Assembly: GCF_016909015.1 (NCBI RefSeq) | Contig: NZ_JAFBFA010000028.1 | Location: forward strand, 8,208-72,207 | Direction of reading: 5' to 3' | Source: Gracilibacillus alcaliphilus | GTDB lineage: Bacteria > Bacillota > Bacilli > Bacillales > Amphibacillaceae | DNA length: 64,000 bases | The notes under the pieces: generated by a model | What the model was told of the DNA's origin: nothing | The model's input: the letters and a program-made list of their open reading frames with translations, nothing else | Databases searched by the model: none | In this document: piece after piece, positions 7,984 through 14,902 of the stretch | Position numbering within the stretch: position 1 is the stretch's first letter | How the letters are laid out: each line of letters opens with the position of its first letter | Made by a program: the position numbers and the translations under genes

Positions 7984-8532
7984 ATGTTAAAAAAAAGGGA
8001 TATGCAAGAGGCATCACAGTTATTTGAACTCATGTCGCACCCTGAGGTATTTCCCTATGTACGGAATAAAGCAAACAATAGTGATGAGTTTTACTTTTTG
8101 ACCAAACAAACGATCGAGGCAGAAGAACGCGGAGAGTTGATTTCCCGCACCATCATGGATGAATATTTCAATCCGATTGGTACGATAAACCTTTTTGATA
8201 TAACGAACAAGAGCGGTTTCCTGGCCACTTGGATCGGCAGACCTTATTTCGGTAAAGGTTATAATAAGGTAGCCAAGGACGCCTTTCTCCAAGAATTATT
8301 TTACCAGCTCGATATTGAAACGGTTTTTATTAAAATTAGACATAGTAATTTGAGATCCTTAAGTGCCATATGGAAACTTCCTTATGTTACCGCAGGAAAT
8401 AAAGCCTATCCTGTTGTACTGGAGCAGATTAATACGGCATTGCCTGAGCCGCTATATGATTTGTATGTTATTGAGAGGCAGCATTATCTCAATTATTTTG
8501 AAAATCGTAATGAGGGTGAAGAGGCGATCTAG
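7984..8532 (+). CDS. GNAT-family N-acetyltransferase (RimJ/RimL-like)
   Basis: A 182-residue acetyl-CoA-dependent acetyltransferase. The acetyl-CoA binding motif A is visible as ATWIGRPYFGKGYNKVAKDA (about 90-110), followed by the helix and strand with IETVFIKIRHSNLRSLSAI expected for the RimJ/L group. The substrate cannot be read from the sequence. The start at 7984 is set by AAGGAGGG just upstream; an in-frame start at 7843 would run through the tRNA-like element and is rejected. It is a single-gene unit with its own terminator and an elaborate 170-base leader, which suggests translational or antitermination control. Confidence 0.8.
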   Translation: MLKKRDMQEASQLFELMSHPEVFPYVRNKANNSDEFYFLTKQTIEAEERGELISRTIMDEYFNPIGTINLFDITNKSGFLATWIGRPYFGKGYNKVAKDAFLQELFYQLDIETVFIKIRHSNLRSLSAIWKLPYVTAGNKAYPVVLEQINTALPEPLYDLYVIERQHYLNYFENRNEGEEAI

Positions 8533-8540
8533 CCGATATG

Positions 8541-8590
8541 TCAAGATAACTTTTCTTTCTTAATCAGGGAAGAAGCAGTTATCTTTTTTT
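8541..8590 (+). terminator. Terminator of the GNAT gene
   Basis: AAGATAACT (8543-8551) pairs with AGTTATCTT (8577-8585), followed by TTTTTC. Confidence 0.8.
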
Positions 8591-8641
8591 CTTGCTTCCG
8601 CTCTATTCCAAGGCGTATGATAAATAGTGGAGGTTGCCTAG

Positions 8642-9010
8642 ATGAAATATATAATGATGTTGCTGCAAATTAGTGTACTGTTCTTATTCTACTATATTGG
8701 TATGTTTATTCAGAACTATTTCTCATTAGTTATCCCTGGGAGCCTGATTGGTATGTTGTTATTATTCAGTTTACTTGTCCTTAAGGTGATTAAGCTAAGC
8801 TGGATTCGGGATGGCATAGACATCCTCTTAAAGGATATGCCGTTATTTTTTATTCCGGTTACCGTCGGAGTGGTTCAATATTTAGATTTCTTCTATGGTA
8901 AGGGAAGCATTGTGCTTATCATCGTGGTAGTAAGCACTTTATTAGTGATTGCTCTCAGCAGTTGGATCACAGACCTTATGCTAAGAAAAGAGGAGCAAGC
9001 AGATGATTAA
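8642..9010 (+). CDS. lrgA: Holin-like protein CidA/LrgA family
   Basis: A 122-residue protein with four predicted membrane helices and the family blocks VIPGSLIGMLLLF and KDMPLFFIPVTVGV. LrgA/CidA proteins act with LrgB/CidB in the control of murein hydrolase activity, overflow metabolism and pyruvate uptake. It overlaps the lrgB gene by 8 bp (9003-9010), so the two are translationally coupled. A GGAGG site lies upstream of the ATG. Whether the pair is the Cid or Lrg paralogue cannot be decided from sequence. Confidence 0.85.
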   Translation: MKYIMMLLQISVLFLFYYIGMFIQNYFSLVIPGSLIGMLLLFSLLVLKVIKLSWIRDGIDILLKDMPLFFIPVTVGVVQYLDFFYGKGSIVLIIVVVSTLLVIALSSWITDLMLRKEEQADD

Positions 9011-9689
9011 ACTAGCTATTGGTGTCGCGGCCGTAACAATCACTATTCTTTTATATGTTATAACAAAATTAATATACATGAAAAAGCCCAACCCTTTTTT
9101 ACTGCCGATCTTTCTGTCTACTGCTTGTTTGGTTTTACTGCTGGTAATAACAGATACTTCTTATCAAACCTATATGATTGGCGGACAATGGATTGATTTC
9201 TTTTTGGGGCCAATCGTTGTTTCACTTGCTATCCCATTGTATCGCCAGCTTTCTTTAATTAAAAAATATCTCTGGCCGATTGGCGCCGGCATTTTTGCTG
9301 GATCGATTACTGGTATTTTAAGCGGCATTCTAGGTGTAAAACTGTTTCATTTTGAGGACTGGCTGATTCAGACAGTTGCCGCCAAATCAGTGACTGCCCC
9401 TATTGCAATCAGTATTACAGAAACCGCAGGCGGGAACATATCTCTAGTTGCTGTCTTTGTCATGACAGCAGGAATAAGCGGAGCTATGTTTGGACCGCTT
9501 GTATTGAAAGCATGCCGGATTCGACACCCAGCTGCCAAAGGTTTAGGGATTGGTACTGCCTCTCACGCAATTGGAACCGCAAAGGCATTAGAAATTGGTG
9601 AACTGGAAGGTGCAGTTAGTGCCTTATCAATGACCATAACCGCTATTGTCGTCTCTTTCCTTGTTCCACTTGTCTTATTATGGATATGA
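9003..9689 (+). CDS. lrgB: LrgB/CidB family membrane protein
   Basis: A 228-residue integral membrane protein with about seven hydrophobic segments and the conserved blocks KSVTAPIAISITETAGGN and RGxGIGTASHAIGTAKAL-like sequence (here GLGIGTASHAIGTAKALE) of the LrgB family. It is the partner of the overlapping LrgA gene. Length is normal (about 230). Confidence 0.9.
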   Translation: MIKLAIGVAAVTITILLYVITKLIYMKKPNPFLLPIFLSTACLVLLLVITDTSYQTYMIGGQWIDFFLGPIVVSLAIPLYRQLSLIKKYLWPIGAGIFAGSITGILSGILGVKLFHFEDWLIQTVAAKSVTAPIAISITETAGGNISLVAVFVMTAGISGAMFGPLVLKACRIRHPAAKGLGIGTASHAIGTAKALEIGELEGAVSALSMTITAIVVSFLVPLVLLWI

Positions 9690-9706
9690 CCAATAGAACA
9701 AATCAA

Positions 9707-9735
9707 TTGACAGAACACCACATACACGGTATTTT
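9707..9735 (+). promoter_or_regulatory. SigA-type promoter of yuzB
   Basis: TTGACA (9707-9712), a 17-bp spacer and TATTTT (9730-9735), 48 bp before the yuzB start. Confidence 0.6.
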
Positions 9736-9783
9736 AAAGAATGATTCTCTTTGTGCCTGTGAGGGCATAGGAAGGTGATGATA

Positions 9784-10029
9784 ATGGGAATCGTTGTGGT
9801 AGAAATTTGTGATAGCAATTTAATCAATGCACTTGATATAGAAAAAATTATTGAATCAGAATATCCTGAAGTAGCTGTTTTAATCAATGACTGTCTGAAT
9901 TTTTGCGGTCTGTGCCGGCTCAAGCCCTATGCCTTAGTTAATAATCAACGGGTACATGGAAATACACCGGAAGAAACATTAGCAAAAATTAGAAAGGCAA
10001 TTGAAGAAGAACTTGCTATTTATCAATAA
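9784..10029 (+). CDS. yuzB: YuzB-family protein (DUF1450)
   Basis: An 81-residue soluble protein of the UPF0349/DUF1450 family: VEICDSNL near the start and NDCLNFCGLCRLKPYALVNN in the middle, whose three Cys (CxxxCxxC) could bind metal or a cluster. Its function is unknown. The start at 9784 is preferred over GTG 9775 or ATG 9778 because AGGAAGGTGAT is correctly spaced only from 9784. It is expressed alone, with a promoter at 9707 and a terminator at 10080. Confidence 0.8.
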   Translation: MGIVVVEICDSNLINALDIEKIIESEYPEVAVLINDCLNFCGLCRLKPYALVNNQRVHGNTPEETLAKIRKAIEEELAIYQ

Positions 10030-10079
10030 TAGAAGTCAGATGAGTTTTGATGCAATAAAAATGTTAATAGAAGATGTTC

Positions 10080-10110
10080 AAAAAGCTCAGATGTTATGCT
10101 GAGCTTTTTA
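10080..10110 (+). terminator. Terminator of yuzB
   Basis: AAAAAGCTCAG (10080-10090), an 8-base loop, then CTGAGCTTTTT; classic stem and T run. Confidence 0.85.
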
Positions 10111-10156
10111 TATATGTAAATTCCTTTACCATACAAGCTATCTACATAAAGCCGTA

Positions 10157-10351
10157 TTAAGCAAATATTAGAATCAGTCGACTGATAGCAAGTGCAAAAA
10201 TTGCAATTCCAACGATAACAAGCATAACAGACTCAAACGTTGAAAGGCCTCTTTCTTTCTTCCTTTTTGTTAAATCATTTAAATACATAAATGAACTAAA
10301 AACCAACACCGCTACAGCAATTACTTGCAACACCTCTGCTGCAATTATCAA
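10157..10351 (-). CDS. Small membrane protein, function unknown
   Basis: A 64-residue protein with two strongly hydrophobic segments (about 4-24 and 43-63) joined by a charged loop (LNDLTKRKKERGLS), a hairpin topology. It starts with TTG after a GAGGTGG ribosome binding site. No motif points to a function. It is a stand-alone gene between yuzB and ald. It is believed real because of the ribosome binding site and the clean membrane pattern. Confidence 0.6.
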   Translation of the reverse strand: MIIAAEVLQVIAVAVLVFSSFMYLNDLTKRKKERGLSTFESVMLVIVGIAIFALAISRLILIFA

Positions 10352-10472
10352 ATAACCACCTCACTTAAAAGCCTAGTTTCTCTAGATAGAAAAACCATGC
10401 GTTACTTACCATTCTAAATGGCATATGGTTAAAAATCAATCAGGAGATTTTATTAGTTTTGCCTCAAAAACA

Positions 10473-10517
10473 TAAAAAAGGGATACTAAATCATATATGA
10501 TCTGGTACCCCTTTTTG
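10473..10517. terminator. Terminator downstream of ald
   Basis: AAAAAGGGATAC and GGTACCCCTTTTT form a stem of about 11 bp with A/T tracts on both sides, between ald and the small membrane protein gene; usable on either strand. Confidence 0.65.
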
Positions 10518-10555
10518 AGCATTACGTTATATTTTTCCTCTGTTGACCTTCTTTT

Positions 10556-11671
10556 TTATACAAAAACATCACGGATATCCATAAACCGCTTATTTAGAGC
10601 TTGTGCCACAGCTTCATGGACTATCTTGCCTTGATAAGTGTTGATACCTCTCGCAAAGGCTGGATCATTCCGCCCATATTCTTTGAAACCTTGATTCGCT
10701 AATTTTAATACATATGGTGCCGTAACATTAGTCAGTGCATAGGTTGATGTTTTAGCGACAGCGCCAGGGATATTGGCCACTGCATAATGATTAACACCAT
10801 GTTTTACATAAATAGGATCTTGATGGGTAGTAATTCGATCAATTGTTTCAATCGATCCGCCTTGATCTACTGCCACATCAACAATCACTGAACCTGTCTC
10901 CATTGCTTTGACCATTTCTTCCGATACCAGTTTAGGAGCCTTACCGCCCGGAATCAGCACTGCACCTATCAGCAAATCGGCCTGTTTTACCTGTTCCATA
11001 ATATTAAATTCATTGGAGGCTAATGTATGCAGCCGCCCTTGAAAATCGTTTTCTAACTGGCGCAGTCGTTCCATGTTAATATCTAACAATGTGGTACGTG
11101 CGCCTAAACCCAGGGCAATTTTTGCCGCATTGGCTCCAACAATTCCGCCGCCAATAATGACTACATTAGCTGGCGAGACACCTGGAACCCCGCCGGGCAG
11201 AATTCCTTTTCCGCCATATATTCTCTCCAAATAGCGTACACCTAATTGAACGGACATTCTCCCGGCAATCTCACTCATAGGAACCAACAAAGGCAAACTG
11301 CCATCCTGATTTTGGATGGTTTCATAGGCAATAGCCGTCGTTCTGCTTTCTAAAAGCGCCTCTGTTACTTCCTCCTCAGCAGCTAGATGTAAATAGGTAA
11401 ATAAGAGTAAATCATTCCGCAGAAAAGCAAACTCTTCTGGCTGTGGCTCCTTCACTTTGATGACCAATTCTTGTGCCCACGCCTGTTCTGCTGAAGTCAC
11501 CATCTGCGCCCCAGCTTGTTTGTAGGCCTCGTCCGAAATATGACTTCCTGCACCAGCACCAGTCTCAATTACTACTTCATGGTTGTTTTGTGTTAGCATC
11601 ATTACCATTGCCGGTGTAATGGCCACCCGGTTTTCATTACTTTTTATCTCTTTTGGTACACCGATTTTCAT
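10556..11671 (-). CDS. ald: Alanine dehydrogenase
   Basis: A 371-residue NAD-dependent enzyme converting L-alanine to pyruvate and ammonia; in Bacillus it is needed for growth on alanine and for sporulation. It opens with MKIGVPKEIKSNENRVAITP. VVIIGGGIVGANAAKIALGLGA (about 168-189) is the Rossmann NAD-binding loop, DINMERLRQL follows, and the catalytic Lys and His regions are conserved. The length is that of B. subtilis Ald (378). It is monocistronic, with an AAGAAGG site upstream. The 21-bp repeat array lies about 170 bp upstream. Confidence 0.95.
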   Translation of the reverse strand: MKIGVPKEIKSNENRVAITPAMVMMLTQNNHEVVIETGAGAGSHISDEAYKQAGAQMVTSAEQAWAQELVIKVKEPQPEEFAFLRNDLLLFTYLHLAAEEEVTEALLESRTTAIAYETIQNQDGSLPLLVPMSEIAGRMSVQLGVRYLERIYGGKGILPGGVPGVSPANVVIIGGGIVGANAAKIALGLGARTTLLDINMERLRQLENDFQGRLHTLASNEFNIMEQVKQADLLIGAVLIPGGKAPKLVSEEMVKAMETGSVIVDVAVDQGGSIETIDRITTHQDPIYVKHGVNHYAVANIPGAVAKTSTYALTNVTAPYVLKLANQGFKEYGRNDPAFARGINTYQGKIVHEAVAQALNKRFMDIRDVFV

Positions 11672-12259
11672 AAAGTCACCAACCTTCTTATTTACTTATT
11701 CATTGTAATCAATCCTATCCTTCTTATTCCCTTTTTTATATGGAACTAATACAAAAAAATGCTATTAATCGCAAAATGATATGGATTTAATCTGAATAAT
11801 GGATTGATCATCGGCAGCTTAGGGATTCTTTTGGGGTAGTGGCCACTTGATGAGATTTAATGGCCGCTTTGATAATGATACCGGTCATTCGCAGGTGTTT
11901 ACTGGCCAGTTGATGTTAGTTACTGGCCACTCTACTTCATTTACTGGCCACTTTCGGATTATGTAAACTAAGTTTTTTGTGTGCAAAGCATTTGTTTCCT
12001 GCGTTAATTTATGGTAAAAGTCTCCCGCTAAGTCTCTTCACATAAAAAACATTAGACTCTTTAACTTTTTCTCTATTTAAAAAAAGCAACTTACAATGCT
12101 ATTACTGAAAAAATAAAGTAAATTCGTCGTTTTTACTAAAAAAGGTTTCTAGTTCCTTTAATAGACCGGCAATAAAATAAGAATATGCCCTTTTGACCAA
12201 AGTGATCAAATGTCGGAAAATATGATATACTAAACTTATACAAAAAAGGAGCGAATAAC
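11672..12259. other. Intergenic region between ald and the methyltransferase relic
   Basis: 588 bp without a gene. It holds the ald promoter region, the 21-bp tandem array (11840-11957), and near its right end an extended -10 element (TGATATACT, about 12221-12229) in front of the relic gene. A TTTGACC/GATCAAA inverted pair lies just upstream of that element. Confidence 0.6.
11840..11957. repeat. 21-bp tandem array with TGGCCACT core (array 1)
   Basis: Five full units and one partial unit begin at 11840, 11861, 11882, 11903, 11924 and 11945, a spacing of exactly 21 bp. Each unit begins TGGCC(A/G) or a variant (CGGTCA) and most end TTAC or ATAC; the middle is variable. A related array with the same 21-bp average period lies at 32119-32234. 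Confidence 0.85.
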
Positions 12260-12744
12260 ATGATTTTGAACCATTTGAGATACCTCTGCTTCAAAGATAG
12301 ACTTCCATTCGAATCAGAGCAATTTGATTGTGCATATAATCGTAAAGGGCCAACTTCTGCTTATTTTGATTTAAAAAGAATTATAAAGAATGGTGGCAAG
12401 GTCTTAAGTTTGCATCCTGGTGATCAATTATCACCAGAATTGCCCGAACTTTTCCCGAATCTTTTTGCAGCGCTGCCTGAAGGTACTCCTATCTAGATAA
12501 GATTAGAAATCATCTTGCTATAGGCGCACTTGAAAATGCTGAAATTGAAACAATCAGGGGAATATCTTACTTACACGAGCCAATAGATGTTGTTAAGTTA
12601 TGCTGTTTTGGACAGTCACCATCCGTACATAAAATGGTTATAAACGAGAGCATGGAACAAATTGAAAAAATATTTAATGAACATGCTACTGATAAAGGTT
12701 TAGGAGTATCAGGTGAAATGTATTTCGTTCGTGCTATAGTATAA
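12260..12744 (+). pseudogene. Broken class I SAM methyltransferase gene
   Basis: Two reading frames together give a methyltransferase C-terminal half. The first (12260-12496) has LPFESEQFDCAYNR and LKRIIKNGGKVL, typical of the strand-4 to strand-5 region. The second (about 12496-12744) continues in another frame to FVRAIV and a TAA. A frameshift near 12490 separates them, and the N-terminal half with the SAM-binding glycine loop is absent. The upstream GGAGCG site and -10 element are still present. It is judged to be a decayed gene, truncated at the 5' end. Confidence 0.75.
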
Positions 12745-12895
12745 AGTTTCAGAGGTTCACGAAAAAAGTTGTGTGGAATTATAGAAGAATAACGTTTTTC
12801 AAATAAAACCTTAGGGTTTAAATAAACAGGAGAAGATGGAGAAACAGTTTTAAGTTATGTTATAACTCCTTAGTAGAATAACTCACATTCTTTTG

Positions 12896-12936
12896 AAAAA
12901 ACACTTTTCTTATTTTGAATAAGAAAAGTGTTTTTT
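12896..12936. terminator. Strong bidirectional terminator
   Basis: A 19-bp perfect stem (12896-12914 with 12918-12936; arms AAAAAACACTTTTCTTATT and its complement) with a 3-base loop. It lies 5 bp beyond the 3' end of the tRNA-Ala gene and serves it on the minus strand. Confidence 0.85.
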
Positions 12937-12941
12937 CTGAA

Positions 12942-13014
12942 TGGAGCATAGCGGGCTCGAACCGCTGACCTCTACACTGCCAGTGTAGCGCTCTCCCAGC
13001 TGAGCTAATGCCCC
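12942..13014 (-). tRNA. tRNA-Ala (anticodon GGC)
   Basis: A 73-base canonical cloverleaf on the minus strand: acceptor GGGGCAT with ATGCTCC (one G-T pair), D arm GCTC...GAGC, anticodon arm CTACA-CTGGCAG-TGTAG giving anticodon GGC, T arm GCGGG/CCCGC-type pairing around TTCGAAC, discriminator A. CCA is not encoded, as is common for many Bacillaceae tRNA genes. It is a lone tRNA gene followed by its own terminator. Confidence 0.95.
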
Positions 13015-13080
13015 TTTAAACGTCACTTCCCTATTATATACAAAATGGTTTTCTGGTTCAAGTACTAATTTTAAATTAAA

Positions 13081-13143
13081 TGTCAAAAGTTTTGGACAAT
13101 TTGATGATATTATGTTACTATTTTGTCAAATACTTTTGACAAA
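13081..13143 (+). promoter_or_regulatory. Promoter flanked by two inverted repeats, probable autoregulatory operators
   Basis: A promoter-like pair TTGGAC (13092-13097) and TACTAT (13116-13121) with 18 bp between. One imperfect inverted repeat, TGTCAAAAGTTTTGGACA (13081-13098), overlaps the -35. A perfect one, TTTGTCAAA (13122-13130) with TTTGACAAA (13135-13143), follows the -10. They share TGTCAAA half-sites and precede a helix-turn-helix gene, the usual pattern of autorepression (inference). Confidence 0.55.
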
Positions 13144-13159
13144 TCGAGGAGGGACTACT

Positions 13160-13351
13160 TTGAAAAATATCATTAAACAATTAAGAAAAAAATCTAATAT
13201 GACCCAAGCCAAGCTTGCTGAACTTTGCAAGGCATCAAGGCAGACGATCAATTGTATTGAAAATGATAAATATGATCCCACCTTGGAATTGGCTTTTAAA
13301 ATAGCCAGGGCATTGGAAAAAAATATCGAAGAGGTGTTTATCTATGAGTAA
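13160..13351 (+). CDS. Small XRE-family (Cro/CI type) transcriptional regulator
   Basis: A 63-residue protein that is essentially one helix-turn-helix domain: LRKKSNMTQAKLAELCKASR followed by QTINCIENDKYDPTLELAFK, as in the YozG/YgzD group of minimal regulators. It starts at TTG 13160 after GAGGAGGG; the upstream ATG 13112 lies within the promoter region and is rejected. It overlaps the deformylase gene by 8 bp, so the two are translationally coupled. Two TGTCAAA inverted repeats around the promoter are likely its operators. Confidence 0.8.
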   Translation: MKNIIKQLRKKSNMTQAKLAELCKASRQTINCIENDKYDPTLELAFKIARALEKNIEEVFIYE

Positions 13352-13898
13352 GTTTCATTCCGACTATATGATTACGATGAAAGATATTGTTAAAGAAGGG
13401 GATCCTATCCTGAGGAAAAAATTAGCACCAGTTGAATTCCCTGTTTCCAATCAGGTAAAAGAAGAGTTAGCTTGTATGCTGACCTATCTGCAAAACAGCC
13501 AAAATGCAGAGATAGCTAAAAAATATAAACTAAGACCAGGTTCTGGTTTATCTGCCAATCAGATTGGGCTGAATAAAAGAATGTTTACAGTCCTCTATCA
13601 TGAAAGTAATGGAGAACAGAAGGCATTAAAAATCATCAACCCTGAACTTATCAGTCATTCGCCACATACGATCTACCTGCCGGAAGGGGAAGGCTGTTTA
13701 TCAGTAGACCGGGAAATTCTTGGCCATGTTCCTCGCTATGAGAGGATCAAAATAGCGGCCTATGATGAAATGGGCGAGAAGCATACTTACCGTTTTAACG
13801 GTTACAGTGCCATTCTGATTCAACATGAAATGGATCATCTTAATGGAATTATGTTTTATGATCATATCAATAAAGAGTCGCCTTTTTTGAATGTGTAG
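13344..13898 (+). CDS. def: Peptide deformylase (DefB/YkrB-like)
   Basis: A 184-residue Fe(II)/Zn hydrolase that removes the formyl group from new proteins. The three motifs are visible: GLSANQIG (68-75), EGCLS with ligand Cys118 (116-120) and QHEMDHLNG with ligands His161 and His165 and catalytic Glu162. It resembles B. subtilis YkrB over its whole length. The first motif is unusual: SANQ replaces the common AAPQ. The start at 13344 has GAGGTG upstream and overlaps the regulator gene by 8 bp; a second possible start (13368) would drop eight residues. Control by the adjacent regulator suggests a conditional, second deformylase rather than the housekeeping copy (inference). Confidence 0.85.
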   Translation: MSKFHSDYMITMKDIVKEGDPILRKKLAPVEFPVSNQVKEELACMLTYLQNSQNAEIAKKYKLRPGSGLSANQIGLNKRMFTVLYHESNGEQKALKIINPELISHSPHTIYLPEGEGCLSVDREILGHVPRYERIKIAAYDEMGEKHTYRFNGYSAILIQHEMDHLNGIMFYDHINKESPFLNV

Positions 13899-13914
13899 GG
13901 GATGGAGTCAATCG

Positions 13915-14745
13915 TCAAACTCCCCTTTCCACCGCTAATGAACAACAGCGAAATGAGCCGCCTGATTTAATGATTTCTGAAAAAGGTACTTCGATAATGT
14001 CGAAACCCTTTTGTGCTAACAACTGATTGATTCGTTGATTCTCCGGTAAGGCAATCACCTTTCCCCCACCAAGCGAAAGCACATTTGTCCCCATCGCGAA
14101 TTGTTCATGGTCAGATACTTCGATTAACTCAAACACAGATCGCAGACGCTTTAGATCTTCTGCCGGAAAGGCATCAGGATAGATGATGCCGATCTCATCA
14201 CTTACCAGGTTAAAACAACAATCCAGATGCAGTATATCTTCTCTCATCTGCAAAGGAACCACTTGTTTATCCGGGATTGTTTTTGCCAGATATTCGATCG
14301 CTTTTCGTGTCGTTCGATTGCTTGTACCTGCATAAATGGTGTCATTGGCTAATACAATATCACCGCCTTCCAGCGTTGGTACTGGCAGGGCATGATATTC
14401 TATCCCTTTTTTCTGTAAAAAATCTTGCAGAACACTGATTTCTCCTCGACGAATCGGTTCTTTCATATTACATGTGAACAACTGATGATTGATTGTAAAT
14501 CCGATATCCCGTGTGAAAACTTGTTCATTTAGATCAGGGGATGGCGATAATTCCAGCACCTCTGCCCCATGTAAGGTAAGGGTCTGTACAAATTCTTGAT
14601 ACTGATCTAGAGCCTTAAACACATCGATATTGTCTTGTTTGTATTTTTGCTGAGTTATGTTGATAATATTTCTTATTTCCATATACATTGGCGGGCAGGT
14701 AATTACCCTTTTTAACGGAGCATATTCATTGGTTTGATAAATCAT
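13915..14745 (-). CDS. Amidinotransferase-fold hydrolase (DDAH/arginine deiminase-like, YkgA type)
   Basis: A 276-residue member of the guanidine-modifying superfamily, which includes dimethylarginine dimethylaminohydrolase. Expected active-site residues are present: the acidic residue in FTRD (78-81), Glu126-Asp129 in LEGGD, His173 in LHLDCCF, and a nucleophilic Cys in the C-terminal GGSFRCCSL. It most likely releases citrulline or an amine from an arginine derivative; the exact substrate is unknown. It is cytoplasmic and monocistronic, convergent with the deformylase gene, with 16 bp between the stops. Confidence 0.8.
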   Translation of the reverse strand: MIYQTNEYAPLKRVITCPPMYMEIRNIINITQQKYKQDNIDVFKALDQYQEFVQTLTLHGAEVLELSPSPDLNEQVFTRDIGFTINHQLFTCNMKEPIRRGEISVLQDFLQKKGIEYHALPVPTLEGGDIVLANDTIYAGTSNRTTRKAIEYLAKTIPDKQVVPLQMREDILHLDCCFNLVSDEIGIIYPDAFPAEDLKRLRSVFELIEVSDHEQFAMGTNVLSLGGGKVIALPENQRINQLLAQKGFDIIEVPFSEIIKSGGSFRCCSLAVERGV

Positions 14746-14843
14746 ATATACTGCCTCTTTCGTTTGGAAAATATGGGTACTTCTTTATATGATACTCTAT
14801 TCTCCCTATTTCATGCTCGGATGGCGCTTAGAAATTATCTGCA

Positions 14844-14884
14844 AAAAAAAGACTGTTGCACCATGTAATTTCACGGTGCAACAG
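14844..14884 (-). terminator. Terminator of clpE
   Basis: CTGTTGCACC (14853-14862) pairs with GGTGCAACAG (14875-14884); on the minus strand it is followed by TCTTTTTTTGC. It ends 18 bp after the clpE stop. Confidence 0.85.
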
Positions 14885-14902
14885 CCCTTCTGCATATTTC
14901 CT

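Noticed and set aside
7780..7990. T-box riboswitch
   Set aside because: No AGGGTGGNACCGCG element, no Stem I length, and a downstream gene not typical of T-box control.
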